The notes beneath the pieces were generated by a model. The model saw nothing but the letters and a program-made list of their open reading frames with translations. It was not told the DNA's origin and searched no databases. The position numbers and the translations under genes are program-made. A stretch of DNA of 64,000 bases from contig JBBKWP010000160.1 in the NCBI GenBank assembly GCA_037968995.1, positions 57,418 to 121,417 of the forward strand, in the 5' to 3' direction. This document shows, piece by piece, positions 33,486-42,671 of the stretch (its first letter is position 1; each line of letters opens with the position of its first letter). This DNA is from JAEXNA01 sp037968995. GTDB lineage: Bacteria; Vulcanimicrobiota; Xenobia; Xenobiales; JADMJV01.

Positions 33486-34619
33486 TTACCTTTCCACAGG
33501 AAGAACGTCGCCCGAATTGCGCTCGAGCGTTTCCAAGTCTTCCTTCTCAAACTTTTCCGTGCCCTGATCTGTGCGAAACTTGACCGGTGAAGAAAGCATC
33601 AGGCCCGCTTCGGTCTTGCCCTTCGTTGTGGTGACGTGGTCGAGTTCTCTCGAATTCCCAAATTTCACAGAAACGATATCCGCAGGCTTGAGCTTTAAGG
33701 AGCCGGTGCCTGTTTCGAACTGAAAGATAGAATCCTCAAGCTCCCCTATCAGCACCGTGCCGTCTTTCAGCTCCAGGCGCCAGCCGCCTAGCGAAGGGCC
33801 CGCACGAGGTGCTTGAGGAGGCACCGCTTCCACTCCCTGCGAGGTCGCCTCACTCCCGATAGCCTGAGCCTGAAGAGGCTCCGCCGGCGAGCCGACAACG
33901 AATTCCGCACCAGGGCCGGGCGGTGCTCCCACTCTTCCCTCACCGGCGGGTCCCGGAACTTGGAATCCCGCGGAATAGTCTAACAGGTTAGCTTGAAACC
34001 TGTCGCCAGACAGCGGTTCGGTCCAGAGAAGCGCCTTGAAGACGATAAGACCTCTCCCCTCTCGCCTCAGAGCGACAAGCGCCGGCGAATCGAGGGCGAA
34101 CTGCAACAGAGCAACCGTGTCTCCCGCGACCTCGAGAGCCCCGTAGGACACTCCGTCAGCTTCGCTGGGGATCTCAGGCAGAAAAAGCGTGACTTGACCG
34201 ACGCCGGTCTGAACAGCGTGTTGTCCAAAACTGAGCGCCACGGTGGCCAGACCGCTCCGTTTGCTCCCCCCTAGAACACCCTTCTCCGCTTTATTGCGAA
34301 ACTGCTCGGAATCGAGACGATATTCTCGCATCCCAAAGCCCGGAGCCATTCGCACATCGTAGAACCACACCGTATGGCCCAACCGTACCCACTCCAGCAG
34401 TTCCTGCTGGACCTCGGGCGGCAACTGTTCTCCAAAGGATTGTAAACATAGAATCTTGGTTTCCAGGTCGTGGATCACACCGCGAATACCCGAAACGCTG
34501 TCCACGATTCGAATCCCGTGCTTTTCAGGGTTTTGAAACTCTTCTTTGAGATGGCTGCCCATCTGTGCCGAGACGGGCAAAGCCAACAAGAGTAGCAAGT
34601 ATAGTATCGAGTTCTTCAT
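33486..34619 (-). CDS. exported protein of unknown function
   Basis: The 377-residue product has a signal peptide (about 1-18, cut after VSA). A globular domain of about 190 residues follows, reading like a GATase-like/DUF4159-type fold (ILCLQSFGEQLPPEVQQEL, GHTVWFYDVRMAPGFGMR), then a Pro/Gly/Ala-rich linker (about 220-265). The C-terminal part is a small beta domain, WRLELKDGTVLIGELEDSIF with KPADIVSVKFG, of a kind seen as a repeat in many envelope proteins. It overlaps the upstream kinase gene by 4 bases (ATGA), so it may be its output or sensor partner. No enzyme motif is visible and no function is proposed. Confidence 0.7.
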   Translation of the reverse strand: MKNSILYLLLLLALPVSAQMGSHLKEEFQNPEKHGIRIVDSVSGIRGVIHDLETKILCLQSFGEQLPPEVQQELLEWVRLGHTVWFYDVRMAPGFGMREYRLDSEQFRNKAEKGVLGGSKRSGLATVALSFGQHAVQTGVGQVTLFLPEIPSEADGVSYGALEVAGDTVALLQFALDSPALVALRREGRGLIVFKALLWTEPLSGDRFQANLLDYSAGFQVPGPAGEGRVGAPPGPGAEFVVGSPAEPLQAQAIGSEATSQGVEAVPPQAPRAGPSLGGWRLELKDGTVLIGELEDSIFQFETGTGSLKLKPADIVSVKFGNSRELDHVTTTKGKTEAGLMLSSPVKFRTDQGTEKFEKEDLETLERNSGDVLPVER

Positions 34620-36769
34620 CGAGTTTCATCTCCTAGAGCAAGCTCTCTTTCAAAATCTTGCCGTGCCGCGGAATTTTCCTTGGGCGGAACCGGCTCTTTC
34701 GGTAAGTAAAACCAGAAACATGCTCCTTCACCGAGTACCGACCTCACGCCCGCTTCGCCGCCCAAACTTTCCACCAGCATTCTGGTGATGTGAAGCCCGA
34801 GTCCGGTGCCGCGAACCTTTTGGTGGTTTGCTCCCCCCACCCGCTGAAACCTCTTGAAGACCAGCGCAAGGTCGGCTTCAGAGATTCCTGGACCGTTGTC
34901 GACGACTTCAAAACAGACTCTGTTGAGAAGTTCATCCAAGCGGCAACTCACCACCACGCGACTGCCTTCAGGTGTGTATTTGAGCGCGTTCGAAACCAGA
35001 TTGTTGAGAATTTGGTCCAGTTGATCCCGATCAGTTGTCAGGGTCAGTTCCAGTGGCTCTACGTCGCACACCAACTCGTGGGAACGGCCTGAAAAGGCAT
35101 ACAATGCGATCACTTGGCGAATCACCTTGGCGGGCTGAAGTTCTACCGGGTGCTGACTGCGAACACCGGCCTCAAGGCGTGCTTGATGGAGAAGGTTATC
35201 GAACATGCGCGACACTCGGTCGATCTCGAAATTGATGACCTCGAGAGCTTCTTTGCGCGCGTCATCAGAAAGCTTATCCCCGTGGCGAAGGAGAGTGATC
35301 GCATACCCTTTCATAGCCGTTAGAGGCGTTTTCAGGTCATGAGAGAGGGCAGCAGCGTACTCAGACTTCATCTCCTCGAGCCTTTTTCGCTCGGTGATGT
35401 CGCGAAAAAGAACCACGGCCCCCAAGAGATCCCCGCGATCAGCCACCACCGAATAGGTCGATGAGACGTAGCGAGTCTCTCCGTTACGAGGAACAATTGT
35501 CCCCTCCACGGTTAGGCCCTTGTCCATCAGAGATTGATCCGCTAACAGCGTCAGAAGAGGACAGTTGTCATCGCACCCACCCGGTTCCGCGGAACTCGAG
35601 CAAGCGTAGCGGCTCTTCATCACTTCCTTGCAACTGCGGCCGATAGCCTCCTCGGACGTCCAGCCTGTGATCTGTTCGGCCGCCGGATTGAACGAAGTAA
35701 TCTTCTTCTCCCAGTCTAGGGTGAAGACGCCATCAGCCATGCTTTCTAAAACCGCTCGCGCGACCACTCTCTCCACGTCAGAGCCGGTGACCAAAAGAGT
35801 GTTCTCTAAAAAAAGAGCGGATTGATAGGCCGTCAGGCGTGCGAGATCGATCTCATCGGAAGTGAATCGATGCGACTCGCTGTGGCCAAAGAAAACACCC
35901 CCGAGAATTCTCCCTTCGATCTCCAAAGGCAAGGCGAGGACGGACGCGAGTCCAAGCTTATCAAAGAAACGATCACTTCGTTTGGAGGAACGCTGATATC
36001 GATAAATTTCCCCGCCTTCAAGAACCTTACGCCCGAACATACCGAGTTCGTCCATGGGATAAGAATTCGCGATACCAGTTGGCGTTTGCCCTCCGCCCCA
36101 AACCCGCACACGTTCGGTCTCCTTGACGAGGATCGCGGACATATCCACTTCAAGCAGTTGTTGAGCCTGCTTTGCTAAACGCGGGAGGCGTGAACGAAGC
36201 TGGGTGGAGGTGAGCATCTCCGAAGCCTGGCGATACCACTTGGACAAGGCTTCTGTGCGACGCTCCCCCAACTCCAGCGCCGGTTGTAAACGTCGGGAAG
36301 TCTGACGCGTGTCTTGCAGTTCCTGGGAAAGGCGTTGCACTTTCCGCCTCAGACTCGCTGTCTCTCTCAACGCAGCCAAAAGTTCGCACTGCGTCTCAAC
36401 TTCTCGAAGAGGTCGTCCGTTGGCGACCTTTGGGCCCTCCACAATGATGCCGCCAGACAACGTGGGATAGAATCTAAGACGTCCGAAGTCGCCCACATTT
36501 TTATGAAACGGCGTCAGTGAGATTAAGTCCGAGGCCTTCAACTCTCGTGCGGTTTTCGGCAATTTTGAGGTCCAGTGGGTCCTGTGGGGCTTGACTTGAC
36601 CGGCGCTGACCAGCAAATCAACAGATGCTGAGGAACTCTCGACAATCCAGCCCCAGCGCCCCCCCGTGACACGCAAAAGAGACTCTAATGCCTCGCGCAG
36701 ACTTTGAGCGCGCGCGGAATTGAGCCTCGAAGCCGTCCATATTACACGGCTAGCGGTGTAACGCTCCAC
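34616..36769 (-). CDS. GAF-PAS sensor histidine kinase
   Basis: About 717 residues with no clear membrane segment. In order: an N-terminal GAF-like region, a coiled coil (LRRKVQRLSQELQDTRQ), a GAF domain, and a PAS domain with a C-x9-C-x8-C-x3-C cluster ending in NCPLL. These are followed by HisKA with the phosphorylated His in LSHDLKTPLTAMKGY and HATPase_c with NLVSNALKYTPEG, DNGPGISEADL and GTGLGLHITRML. The cysteine cluster in a PAS domain suggests redox or metal sensing, by inference. No response regulator is next to it. The start is uncertain: GTG 36769 overlaps miaB by 28 bases, GTG 36817 by 76. Confidence 0.9.
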   Translation of the reverse strand: MERYTASRVIWTASRLNSARAQSLREALESLLRVTGGRWGWIVESSSASVDLLVSAGQVKPHRTHWTSKLPKTARELKASDLISLTPFHKNVGDFGRLRFYPTLSGGIIVEGPKVANGRPLREVETQCELLAALRETASLRRKVQRLSQELQDTRQTSRRLQPALELGERRTEALSKWYRQASEMLTSTQLRSRLPRLAKQAQQLLEVDMSAILVKETERVRVWGGGQTPTGIANSYPMDELGMFGRKVLEGGEIYRYQRSSKRSDRFFDKLGLASVLALPLEIEGRILGGVFFGHSESHRFTSDEIDLARLTAYQSALFLENTLLVTGSDVERVVARAVLESMADGVFTLDWEKKITSFNPAAEQITGWTSEEAIGRSCKEVMKSRYACSSSAEPGGCDDNCPLLTLLADQSLMDKGLTVEGTIVPRNGETRYVSSTYSVVADRGDLLGAVVLFRDITERKRLEEMKSEYAAALSHDLKTPLTAMKGYAITLLRHGDKLSDDARKEALEVINFEIDRVSRMFDNLLHQARLEAGVRSQHPVELQPAKVIRQVIALYAFSGRSHELVCDVEPLELTLTTDRDQLDQILNNLVSNALKYTPEGSRVVVSCRLDELLNRVCFEVVDNGPGISEADLALVFKRFQRVGGANHQKVRGTGLGLHITRMLVESLGGEAGVRSVLGEGACFWFYLPKEPVPPKENSAARQDFERELALGDETR

Positions 36770-38160
36770 GCTCCTCGGTGGGACTCGACTTCTAGGAGCG
36801 AGCCGACGAAACCCCACGTGAACCCCTTCTCAAATTTAACTCGTCCGAGTCGTCCTTGGAGATCAACGCCATCTTCTACTGGAAAGTGGACCAACCGATG
36901 ACATCGGGTCCGGCCTGTCGCTCGATCAGCGTGCTTCTTGCTGGGCCCCTCGATCAGGACCTCAAACTCTTGTCCAAGCAACGACTGATTCTCGGCATAG
37001 GAGATATCGTTCTGGCAATCGATGAGACGATAAAGTCGTGACATCTTCTCATCATGAGGAACTTGATCTTTAAAAACAGCGCCCGGAGTTCCAGGCCTGG
37101 GAGAATAAGCGAACATGAAAGCTGACGAAAAGCCCACTTCCTCCACGACCTTGAGTGTTTCGAGAAACTGCTCTTCTGTCTCGCCGGGGTATCCCACGAT
37201 GATATCCGTCGTGATCGAAAGATTAGGTATCGCTTGACGCATCCTCTTGACGAGATCGAGGAACTCCGCCTGGGTATAGAGGCGTCGCATACGCTTTAGG
37301 ACCTCGTCATCCCCAGACTGAAGTGGTAAATGAAGATGTTCACAGACGGCTGGATTCTTGGCCATCTTGTCGATCACTTTCTGAGTGTAGTAAAAGGGAT
37401 GGGGCGACGTGAACCGCAGGCGATCGAGGCCTTTGATTCCCTCAAGAGCCTCCAGTAAGTCTCCAAAATCTGTCTCTCCATCAAGGTCACGACCGTAATC
37501 GTTGACGTTCTGACCGAGCAACTGAATTTCGCGATGGCCTTCCTTGGCAAGCCGCTTAACTTCCGAGACCACTTGAGGGAGGGGACGACTCCTCAACTGT
37601 CCTCTGACATACGGAACGATACAGAAGGTACACCATTGATCGCACCCCATGCTGATCGTCACCATCCCCTTGAAATCGCCTGAAGGGCTTGCCGGCAAAT
37701 GAAAATGTGTCCCTTTTTTGTCGACCTTTACAAACGGCCCGTGACCTTGCTGGACTTGCTCTACCAGTTCTGGCAAGTCCGCGAGGTTGTGAGTTCCGAC
37801 CACGATGTCGACTTGCGGGAATCGCTCAATGAAAGATTCTCCGTCTTTTTGCGCTAAACAGCCGGAAATGGCTAAGACCTGATCGGGATTCTCTTCTTTA
37901 TAGTTCTTAAAATGCCCGACCGCGCCGTAGACCTTCTGGTCCGCGTTATCTCGGATACAACAGGTGTTGAAAACAGCGACGTCGGCGGCCCGCGGATCGT
38001 CGGTCAAAGTATAGTGGCGCTTCGCCATCATCCAAGCGATCAATTCCGAGTCGTACTGATTCATCTGACAGCCATAGGTCTGCAGGTAGAACGTCTTGAG
38101 ACTCTCGACCGCGACAGCCTCAGAGCCCGAAGACTCCAAAACGTCCATGACGTTTGTCAC
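36742..38160 (-). CDS. miaB: tRNA-2-methylthio-N6-isopentenyladenosine synthase
   Basis: MiaB is a radical-SAM methylthiotransferase acting on i6A37 of tRNA. The 472-residue protein has the UPF0004 domain with cysteines in TYGCQMNQYDSE, FNTCCIRDNAD and ISGCLAQKDGE. The radical-SAM cluster motif is GCDQWCTFCIVPYVRG (CxxxCxxC), followed by QLLGQNVNDYG and LHLPLQSGDDEVLKRMRR, and the C-terminal TRAM domain is present. GTG 38160 overlaps the protease gene stop as GTGA. The isopentenyl donor pathway (dxr, uppS) is encoded earlier in the window. Confidence 0.95.
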   Translation of the reverse strand: MTNVMDVLESSGSEAVAVESLKTFYLQTYGCQMNQYDSELIAWMMAKRHYTLTDDPRAADVAVFNTCCIRDNADQKVYGAVGHFKNYKEENPDQVLAISGCLAQKDGESFIERFPQVDIVVGTHNLADLPELVEQVQQGHGPFVKVDKKGTHFHLPASPSGDFKGMVTISMGCDQWCTFCIVPYVRGQLRSRPLPQVVSEVKRLAKEGHREIQLLGQNVNDYGRDLDGETDFGDLLEALEGIKGLDRLRFTSPHPFYYTQKVIDKMAKNPAVCEHLHLPLQSGDDEVLKRMRRLYTQAEFLDLVKRMRQAIPNLSITTDIIVGYPGETEEQFLETLKVVEEVGFSSAFMFAYSPRPGTPGAVFKDQVPHDEKMSRLYRLIDCQNDISYAENQSLLGQEFEVLIEGPSKKHADRATGRTRCHRLVHFPVEDGVDLQGRLGRVKFEKGFTWGFVGSLLEVESHRGAWSVTPLAV

Positions 38161-39776
38161 GAACCTACTCCGGTGGAAAGTTTCTGTGCGCTCGCCTTTT
38201 TGCTCAACTCGACAGCCTTCTTAAGCTGAATGTCCTTCTCGCCCCGTCCGACTTCTCGCGGCTCCATCTCAACTTTGATATCAGGTTCAAGACCATGTTT
38301 ATTGATAACAAAGCCCGAAGGCGTATAGAATTTAGCAATGGTGAGTTTCAAGGCCGACCCATCCGAAAACGGGTACAGTTGCTGAACGGAACCCTTGCCG
38401 AACGACTTCACACCGATCAGTTTCGCCAGACCGTGGTCTCGCAGAGCGCCCGCTGTAATCTCAGAAGCGCTCGCGGAAAATTCATTAACCAAGACCAAGG
38501 TAGGAAGCGGTGCGACACTGGTTTCGTTGGAACGGTACTCTCTGCGCCGATTGTTTCGGTCAATGGTATACACCACCAGGCCGTTCCCCTTCTCGAGGAA
38601 CTGTCCGACCACATCCACCGCGGCGTCGATGTAGCCTCCACCGTTGTTCCGCAAGTCAATGATAAGTGAGGTGGCGCCTTGCTTTTTCAACGAGGCGATA
38701 GCCTTTGACATCTCGTCGGCGGTTTCGGCTCCGAAGAGGCGCAGACGCACATACCCGACGGTTTCATCTATGATCTTCGCGCTGACCGAGACGACGTGAA
38801 TCTTCCCTCGAACTACGGAAAACGATAGAGGCTTGTCCTCGCCTTTGCGGGAAATCTCCAGCTTTACTTCACTACCGTTGGGCCCACGAATCTGAGTTTG
38901 CGCCTGCTCGATGTCGATTCCGTCGGTGCTGGCACCATCGATTTTCATGATTTTATCGCCGGACAACAAACCGGCTTTGAAAGCCGGGGTCCCTTCCAAA
39001 GGTTCAACTACCGTCAGACGTTCGCCGTTGTCCTTGTCAAGTTCGATATAGATCCCGATACCTCCAAACTCGGTAGACTGCATCTGCTCTTGAAGCTTGG
39101 CATAATCGTCAGGAAGCATAAGCATGCTGTAGCGATCCTCGACTCCGTCGAGCATGCCCATAATGGCCGAGAAAGTAAGAAGGCTCTTGTCGACTTTGTC
39201 GCCGTAGAGGGCCAAAATCTGTGGAAGCACCTTTTTGTCGGGATCGACTTTTTCCAGATCTGCAGTAGGGACCTTGGCTTGCTCCAAGAGGTCCTTGACT
39301 TCACTTTTGACGCCTTGAAAAAGTCGGTCAGAACTTACATCCTCAACAAAACTCTTTTTGATGTAGTAATAGACATTGCGAAAGAGAGCCTCGTCCGGCT
39401 CAAAGCCCAACTCTTTTGGGTCCTTGAGGAGCTTAGAATAGTCCCTTTTGGGGTCTTTCTCTTCCTCTTCTTTGTCGCCGGAATCACCCTTATCGCCGGG
39501 ATCTGCTTGGGCCAGCTGTTTATCGGCCTGAGCGAGCATGGTTGATAGATCCGGCTTCTCTAAAGCCGGACTCGCGGCGGAAGCGATCTCCGGATTTTTT
39601 GCGGAAACGAGTTCCTTCGCCGGTTCCGTTGCTTGACTGACACAGGCTGTGGTCAGCAACAGACAGCCCACCAACCACTTCTTGAGAGTCTCTAAACCCA
39701 AAATCTTCTCACCTCGTTGGACAACCGTCTCTCGACTGTCGTCACGTTGATATTCCACTCGATTGTGGAGAAACAT
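38157..39776 (-). CDS. C-terminal processing protease (S41 family)
   Basis: The 539-residue product has an N-terminal hydrophobic segment with a lipobox-like LLTTAC (Cys45), an Asp/Glu/Lys-rich linker, a CTP N-domain and a PDZ domain (EFGGIGIYIELDK, GTPAFKAGLLSGDKIMKIDG). The S41 catalytic core has Ser in VNEFSASASEI and Lys in GVKSFGKGSVQQL, the Ser-Lys dyad. CTPs trim C-termini of envelope proteins. ATG 39776 has AGAAGG five bases upstream; TTG 39698, with GGTGAG upstream, would give a cleaner lipoprotein signal. It overlaps miaB by 4 bases. Confidence 0.92.
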   Translation of the reverse strand: MFLHNRVEYQRDDSRETVVQRGEKILGLETLKKWLVGCLLLTTACVSQATEPAKELVSAKNPEIASAASPALEKPDLSTMLAQADKQLAQADPGDKGDSGDKEEEEKDPKRDYSKLLKDPKELGFEPDEALFRNVYYYIKKSFVEDVSSDRLFQGVKSEVKDLLEQAKVPTADLEKVDPDKKVLPQILALYGDKVDKSLLTFSAIMGMLDGVEDRYSMLMLPDDYAKLQEQMQSTEFGGIGIYIELDKDNGERLTVVEPLEGTPAFKAGLLSGDKIMKIDGASTDGIDIEQAQTQIRGPNGSEVKLEISRKGEDKPLSFSVVRGKIHVVSVSAKIIDETVGYVRLRLFGAETADEMSKAIASLKKQGATSLIIDLRNNGGGYIDAAVDVVGQFLEKGNGLVVYTIDRNNRRREYRSNETSVAPLPTLVLVNEFSASASEITAGALRDHGLAKLIGVKSFGKGSVQQLYPFSDGSALKLTIAKFYTPSGFVINKHGLEPDIKVEMEPREVGRGEKDIQLKKAVELSKKASAQKLSTGVGS

Positions 39777-39879
39777 TATGACCTTCTCTAACGCCCTAAT
39801 CTACTCATTGTTCCCCTTTTCCCCCAACGAATTTCTTAAACCGTCGACTAAAGGTGGACGAGTAGCGTCCGTACCCGCA

Positions 39880-39907
39880 GGTTCGGCCCGGGCAACCGGA
39901 CCGAACC
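39880..39907. terminator. strong hairpin between hpf and the S41 protease gene
   Basis: GGTTCGGCCCGG and CCGGACCGAACC (39880-39891 and 39896-39907) form a 12 bp stem (one G-U pair on the minus strand) with a 4-base loop, 28 bases after the hpf stop. There is no T tract on either side, so it is a possible Rho-type stop, mRNA end or processing element rather than a canonical terminator. Confidence 0.45.
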
Positions 39908-39935
39908 CATACGAATGAGAGAAGCTGAAACCTTC

Positions 39936-40517
39936 TCAGTCTTCTAGACGCGGGTCGATCAGACCGTAACCCTTCTTTTTCTTGAAGATGACGTTAACAC
40001 GTCGACGCTCCTCATTGAAAAAGGCGTAGAACTCGTGACCGGCGGATTCCATCTCTTTGATAGCTTCGTCGATCGAAAGCGACCGAGCGTAGAAGGAGTG
40101 GATGTGCTCTACCTTTGGCGCATAGAGCGAAGCCTCGTCCATACTAGCTTTCGCTGAGGCTTTCTTTCCGTTATCGGAGCCGGAGGGGCCTTCCACCACC
40201 GGACCGGGTGCGGCAGGTCCACGAGCGGAGTGGCGGACCGCCACTTTCCCCTTCTGCTTCTTCAGTTGACGTTCCAACTTCTCGATCACGCGATCGATCG
40301 AGTTGTACATGTCCTTGCTTTTCTCTTCACCGCGCATGTCGAATCCTTCACCAAAAACGGTGACTTCAGCGACGTGCCAATTGCGTTCCACTGACAAACA
40401 CACTTCGGCGGATATCAAATGGTCAAAGTAACGGGGGATCTTGCCCATCTTCTCATTGACATAGTGCTTCAAGGAGTCTGTGAGATCGATTTGCTTTCCC
40501 TTGACTGTAATCTGCAA
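39936..40517 (-). CDS. hpf: long-form ribosome hibernation promoting factor
   Basis: The 193-residue protein has an N-terminal HPF/RaiA domain (LTDSLKHYVNEKMGKIPRYF, VTVFGEGFDMRGEEKSKDMY), a linker, and the C-terminal dimerisation domain with KKKGYGLIDPRLED-type ending and SMDEAIKEMESAGHEFYAFFN-like sequence. Long HPF dimerises 70S ribosomes into inactive 100S particles. The start is TTG with AGGAGGT six bases upstream, a strong ribosome site. It is the first gene after the terminator at 40640. Confidence 0.94.
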   Translation of the reverse strand: MQITVKGKQIDLTDSLKHYVNEKMGKIPRYFDHLISAEVCLSVERNWHVAEVTVFGEGFDMRGEEKSKDMYNSIDRVIEKLERQLKKQKGKVAVRHSARGPAAPGPVVEGPSGSDNGKKASAKASMDEASLYAPKVEHIHSFYARSLSIDEAIKEMESAGHEFYAFFNEERRRVNVIFKKKKGYGLIDPRLED

Positions 40518-40639
40518 GCGGTTACCTCCTTCATAGTGGCGTGAGCAACCTGGTCTCCCAAGGCGAAACCTGGCGACTCGTCATTCCGGCGTCCGCCGGA
40601 CCTAAGGACCTAGTCCTTACCTATACAGACTTCTTCAAC

Positions 40640-40673
40640 AAAAAGGCGAGGCCCTCTACGGACCTCGCTTTTT
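40640..40673 (-). terminator. intrinsic terminator after the lytic transglycosylase gene
   Basis: GCGAGG and CCTCGC (40646-40651 and 40663-40668) pair around an 11-base loop and are followed on the minus strand by CTTTTTG. On the plus strand the hairpin is followed by five T. It separates the transglycosylase gene from hpf. Confidence 0.8.
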
Positions 40674-40694
40674 AACTCGGGGGAAGCTATCGAA

Positions 40695-41474
40695 TCAGTG
40701 TCCGTGTGCGGTTTTAGCTTTTTTCCAGGCTCCCTTGACCTTCACCACGTACCGTTGGGTCTCAGCGAAAGGCGGGATGCCGCCGTAACGTTCCACATTT
40801 CCCGGTCCGGCATTATAGGCTGCGATCATGAGGTCTTCGTCTCCGAAGCGGTCCAGCATCATGCGCAAGTAACGGGAACCCGCGGCGATGTTCTGCTCGG
40901 GATCGAAACGATCCGCACAGCCCAAATAAGAGGCAGTACCCGGCATTAACTGCATCAATCCACCCGCTCCAACCGAAGAGACCGCGGAAGGTCTAAAAGC
41001 CGATTCTACTTCGATGACTCCCCGGATCAACCAGGGATCTAGGTCATATTTTTGGGCGTACTTTTCGATAAGAGGGCTGATGTCGACATTCTTCTTCTCG
41101 ACCTTGGGGACGGTCTTATAAATAAGGTCTGATGCCGCCGGGTTCGATGACACGGCTCCTCGCGAGGAAAGGCTCATGCGTCGGCGACCGATGACGACTT
41201 TTTCGTATGTTTTCACTTTTGCGTAAATCATAATGGGTGGAAGTGTCTTCACGCCCCCACTTGGCTCCGCATTGTCTGTCCCAACTTTATCCTCGCCAAG
41301 TGGGACCAATCTCATCGGGCCAGAGAGACTTCGGGTGGAACGAACTCGATGATCGAGCTGGAATCGAAGGTCGCGCGCCGGCTCACCGGACGGCGATACG
41401 CCTCCCTCATTAGGGGCGGCGGAAGCTATCCCTGTGAGCAATAACAGGACTAAAACTATAGAATTCTTAAACAA
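40695..41474 (-). CDS. soluble lytic transglycosylase (SLT family)
   Basis: The 259-residue product has a signal peptide (about 1-19) and a low-complexity linker. It ends in a C-terminal SLT domain with the catalytic glutamate in RGVIEVESAFRPSAVSSVGA, then GLMQLMPGTASYLG, SRYLRMMLDRFG and IAAYNAGPGNVERYGGIPPF. These are all hallmarks of family 1 transglycosylases that cut peptidoglycan to 1,6-anhydro products. The start TTG 41474 has GAGG seven bases upstream and is overlapped by the end of a 20-codon ORF with a much stronger ribosome site, which suggests translational coupling. Confidence 0.92.
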   Translation of the reverse strand: MFKNSIVLVLLLLTGIASAAPNEGGVSPSGEPARDLRFQLDHRVRSTRSLSGPMRLVPLGEDKVGTDNAEPSGGVKTLPPIMIYAKVKTYEKVVIGRRRMSLSSRGAVSSNPAASDLIYKTVPKVEKKNVDISPLIEKYAQKYDLDPWLIRGVIEVESAFRPSAVSSVGAGGLMQLMPGTASYLGCADRFDPEQNIAAGSRYLRMMLDRFGDEDLMIAAYNAGPGNVERYGGIPPFAETQRYVVKVKGAWKKAKTAHGH

Positions 41475-41529
41475 AATCGTACCTCATTACGGGAGAGAAT
41501 TTTCGCCTCTTCGCAGGAAGAGAAATCAT
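41467..41529 (-). CDS. possible 20-residue leader peptide before the transglycosylase gene
   Basis: ATG 41529 is preceded by AAAAGGAGGCC, one of the strongest ribosome sites in the window, yet its frame stops after 20 codons at 41467, overlapping the TTG start of the transglycosylase gene by 8 bases. The peptide is basic. It looks like a translational-coupling or attenuation leader. Chance or a displaced start cannot be excluded. Confidence 0.4.
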   Translation of the reverse strand: MISLPAKRRKFSPVMRYDFV

Positions 41530-41549
41530 GGCCTCCTTTTAGGTTGAGA

Positions 41550-42623
41550 CTAAAGGATACGTTGATGACGTTTGCGATCGTTTGCCGCTCGTCCGCCCGC
41601 AGACCCCTCTCGCCGGAATTTTATCATCTGAGCCACGATCGAGACCGCGATCTCCGCCGGAGTTCGAGCCCCGATATCTAGTCCCAAGGGAGCCTGAACT
41701 CCGCGCAGAACCTCCAACGGAACGCCCTCTTCGCGAAGCTCAGCGAAAACAGCGTCAATCCTTCGTTGACTCCCGATCATTCCTAGGTATTGCAACGGCG
41801 TTTCTACCAGAAGCCGAAGACAATCTTGGTCATGTTTGTGGCCACGAGTGACCAAGACCACGGAGGTAAGTGGGCCGGCAGCCAATCGGAGAAGTTCACT
41901 GGCATAGTCGCCGGCGACGACCTGCTCGGCGTCCGGAAAAAAATGGTCTTGCGCGTAGTCGGAGCGGTCATCTAGAACCGAAACGCCATAGCCGACATCG
42001 GCGGCCAACCGGCAAAGTGGTCTAGCAATATGCCCCGCGCCTACAATGACTAGACGCAGAACGTGACCAAAGGACTCGGAAAACACCTGACGTCCATCAG
42101 CGCCAACCTCCCAGCCGGGCTCGTCCACGGAAGGGTCTAAAGTGAGACTGAGGCTCGGTGAGACATCCAGCCTCAAGACCGGATTACTTTTCCAGAAACC
42201 TGGCCCTTGCCGACCGATATCTGTGCTCCACCGAATCGGAAGGCCCCGGTCGAGGGCCTCTCTGGATTCGGCCAGTGTTTGTCGATGGCACTCCGGCGCG
42301 AGTCGGTGGAGTAACACGTCGAACCGCCCACCACAAACCTTGTCCCCACCGTCTGCCGGATTCTCCGTGAGATCGACGTGAAGCAGAGCGCCTTCGGAAC
42401 CATCCGGGTCCGCCAAAAGTTCTTGAGCAAGCTCGTAAACTTCCGCTTCTCCGCACCCGCCACCAACAGTCCCCCATAGGTCGCCCTTAGTGCTAAACAC
42501 CATGTCCGCGCCGACTTCGCGCGGGGTTGAACCCCAAGCCTTGACGATCACAGCGCGCACGACCGGTCGGCCCGCCGCGAGTTCGGTTTGGGCCCGCTTC
42601 AATCGTTCTTCTGGTCGGTCCAT
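41550..42623 (-). CDS. XdhC/CoxI family protein
   Basis: The 357-residue protein has an N-terminal XdhC/CoxI domain (VVRAVIVKAWGSTPREVGADMV in parts, GTVGGGCGEAEVYELAQE) and a C-terminal Rossmann domain (LVIVGAGHIARPLCRLAADVG, VLVTRGHKHDQDCLRLL, YLGMIGSQRR). This family delivers or sulfurates molybdenum cofactor for xanthine-dehydrogenase-like enzymes. No molybdenum hydroxylase is in the window, so the client must be elsewhere. It follows the FliG-like gene after 48 bases. Confidence 0.9.
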   Translation of the reverse strand: MDRPEERLKRAQTELAAGRPVVRAVIVKAWGSTPREVGADMVFSTKGDLWGTVGGGCGEAEVYELAQELLADPDGSEGALLHVDLTENPADGGDKVCGGRFDVLLHRLAPECHRQTLAESREALDRGLPIRWSTDIGRQGPGFWKSNPVLRLDVSPSLSLTLDPSVDEPGWEVGADGRQVFSESFGHVLRLVIVGAGHIARPLCRLAADVGYGVSVLDDRSDYAQDHFFPDAEQVVAGDYASELLRLAAGPLTSVVLVTRGHKHDQDCLRLLVETPLQYLGMIGSQRRIDAVFAELREEGVPLEVLRGVQAPLGLDIGARTPAEIAVSIVAQMIKFRREGSAGGRAANDRKRHQRIL

Positions 42624-42671
42624 AGCTCTTCTGATGCGTATACGGACGCAGTTCGGTCGAAAATCTCCACG

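Noticed and set aside
38898..39545. 215-codon plus-strand frame
   Set aside because: Antisense to the S41 protease with its PDZ domain; codon shadow.
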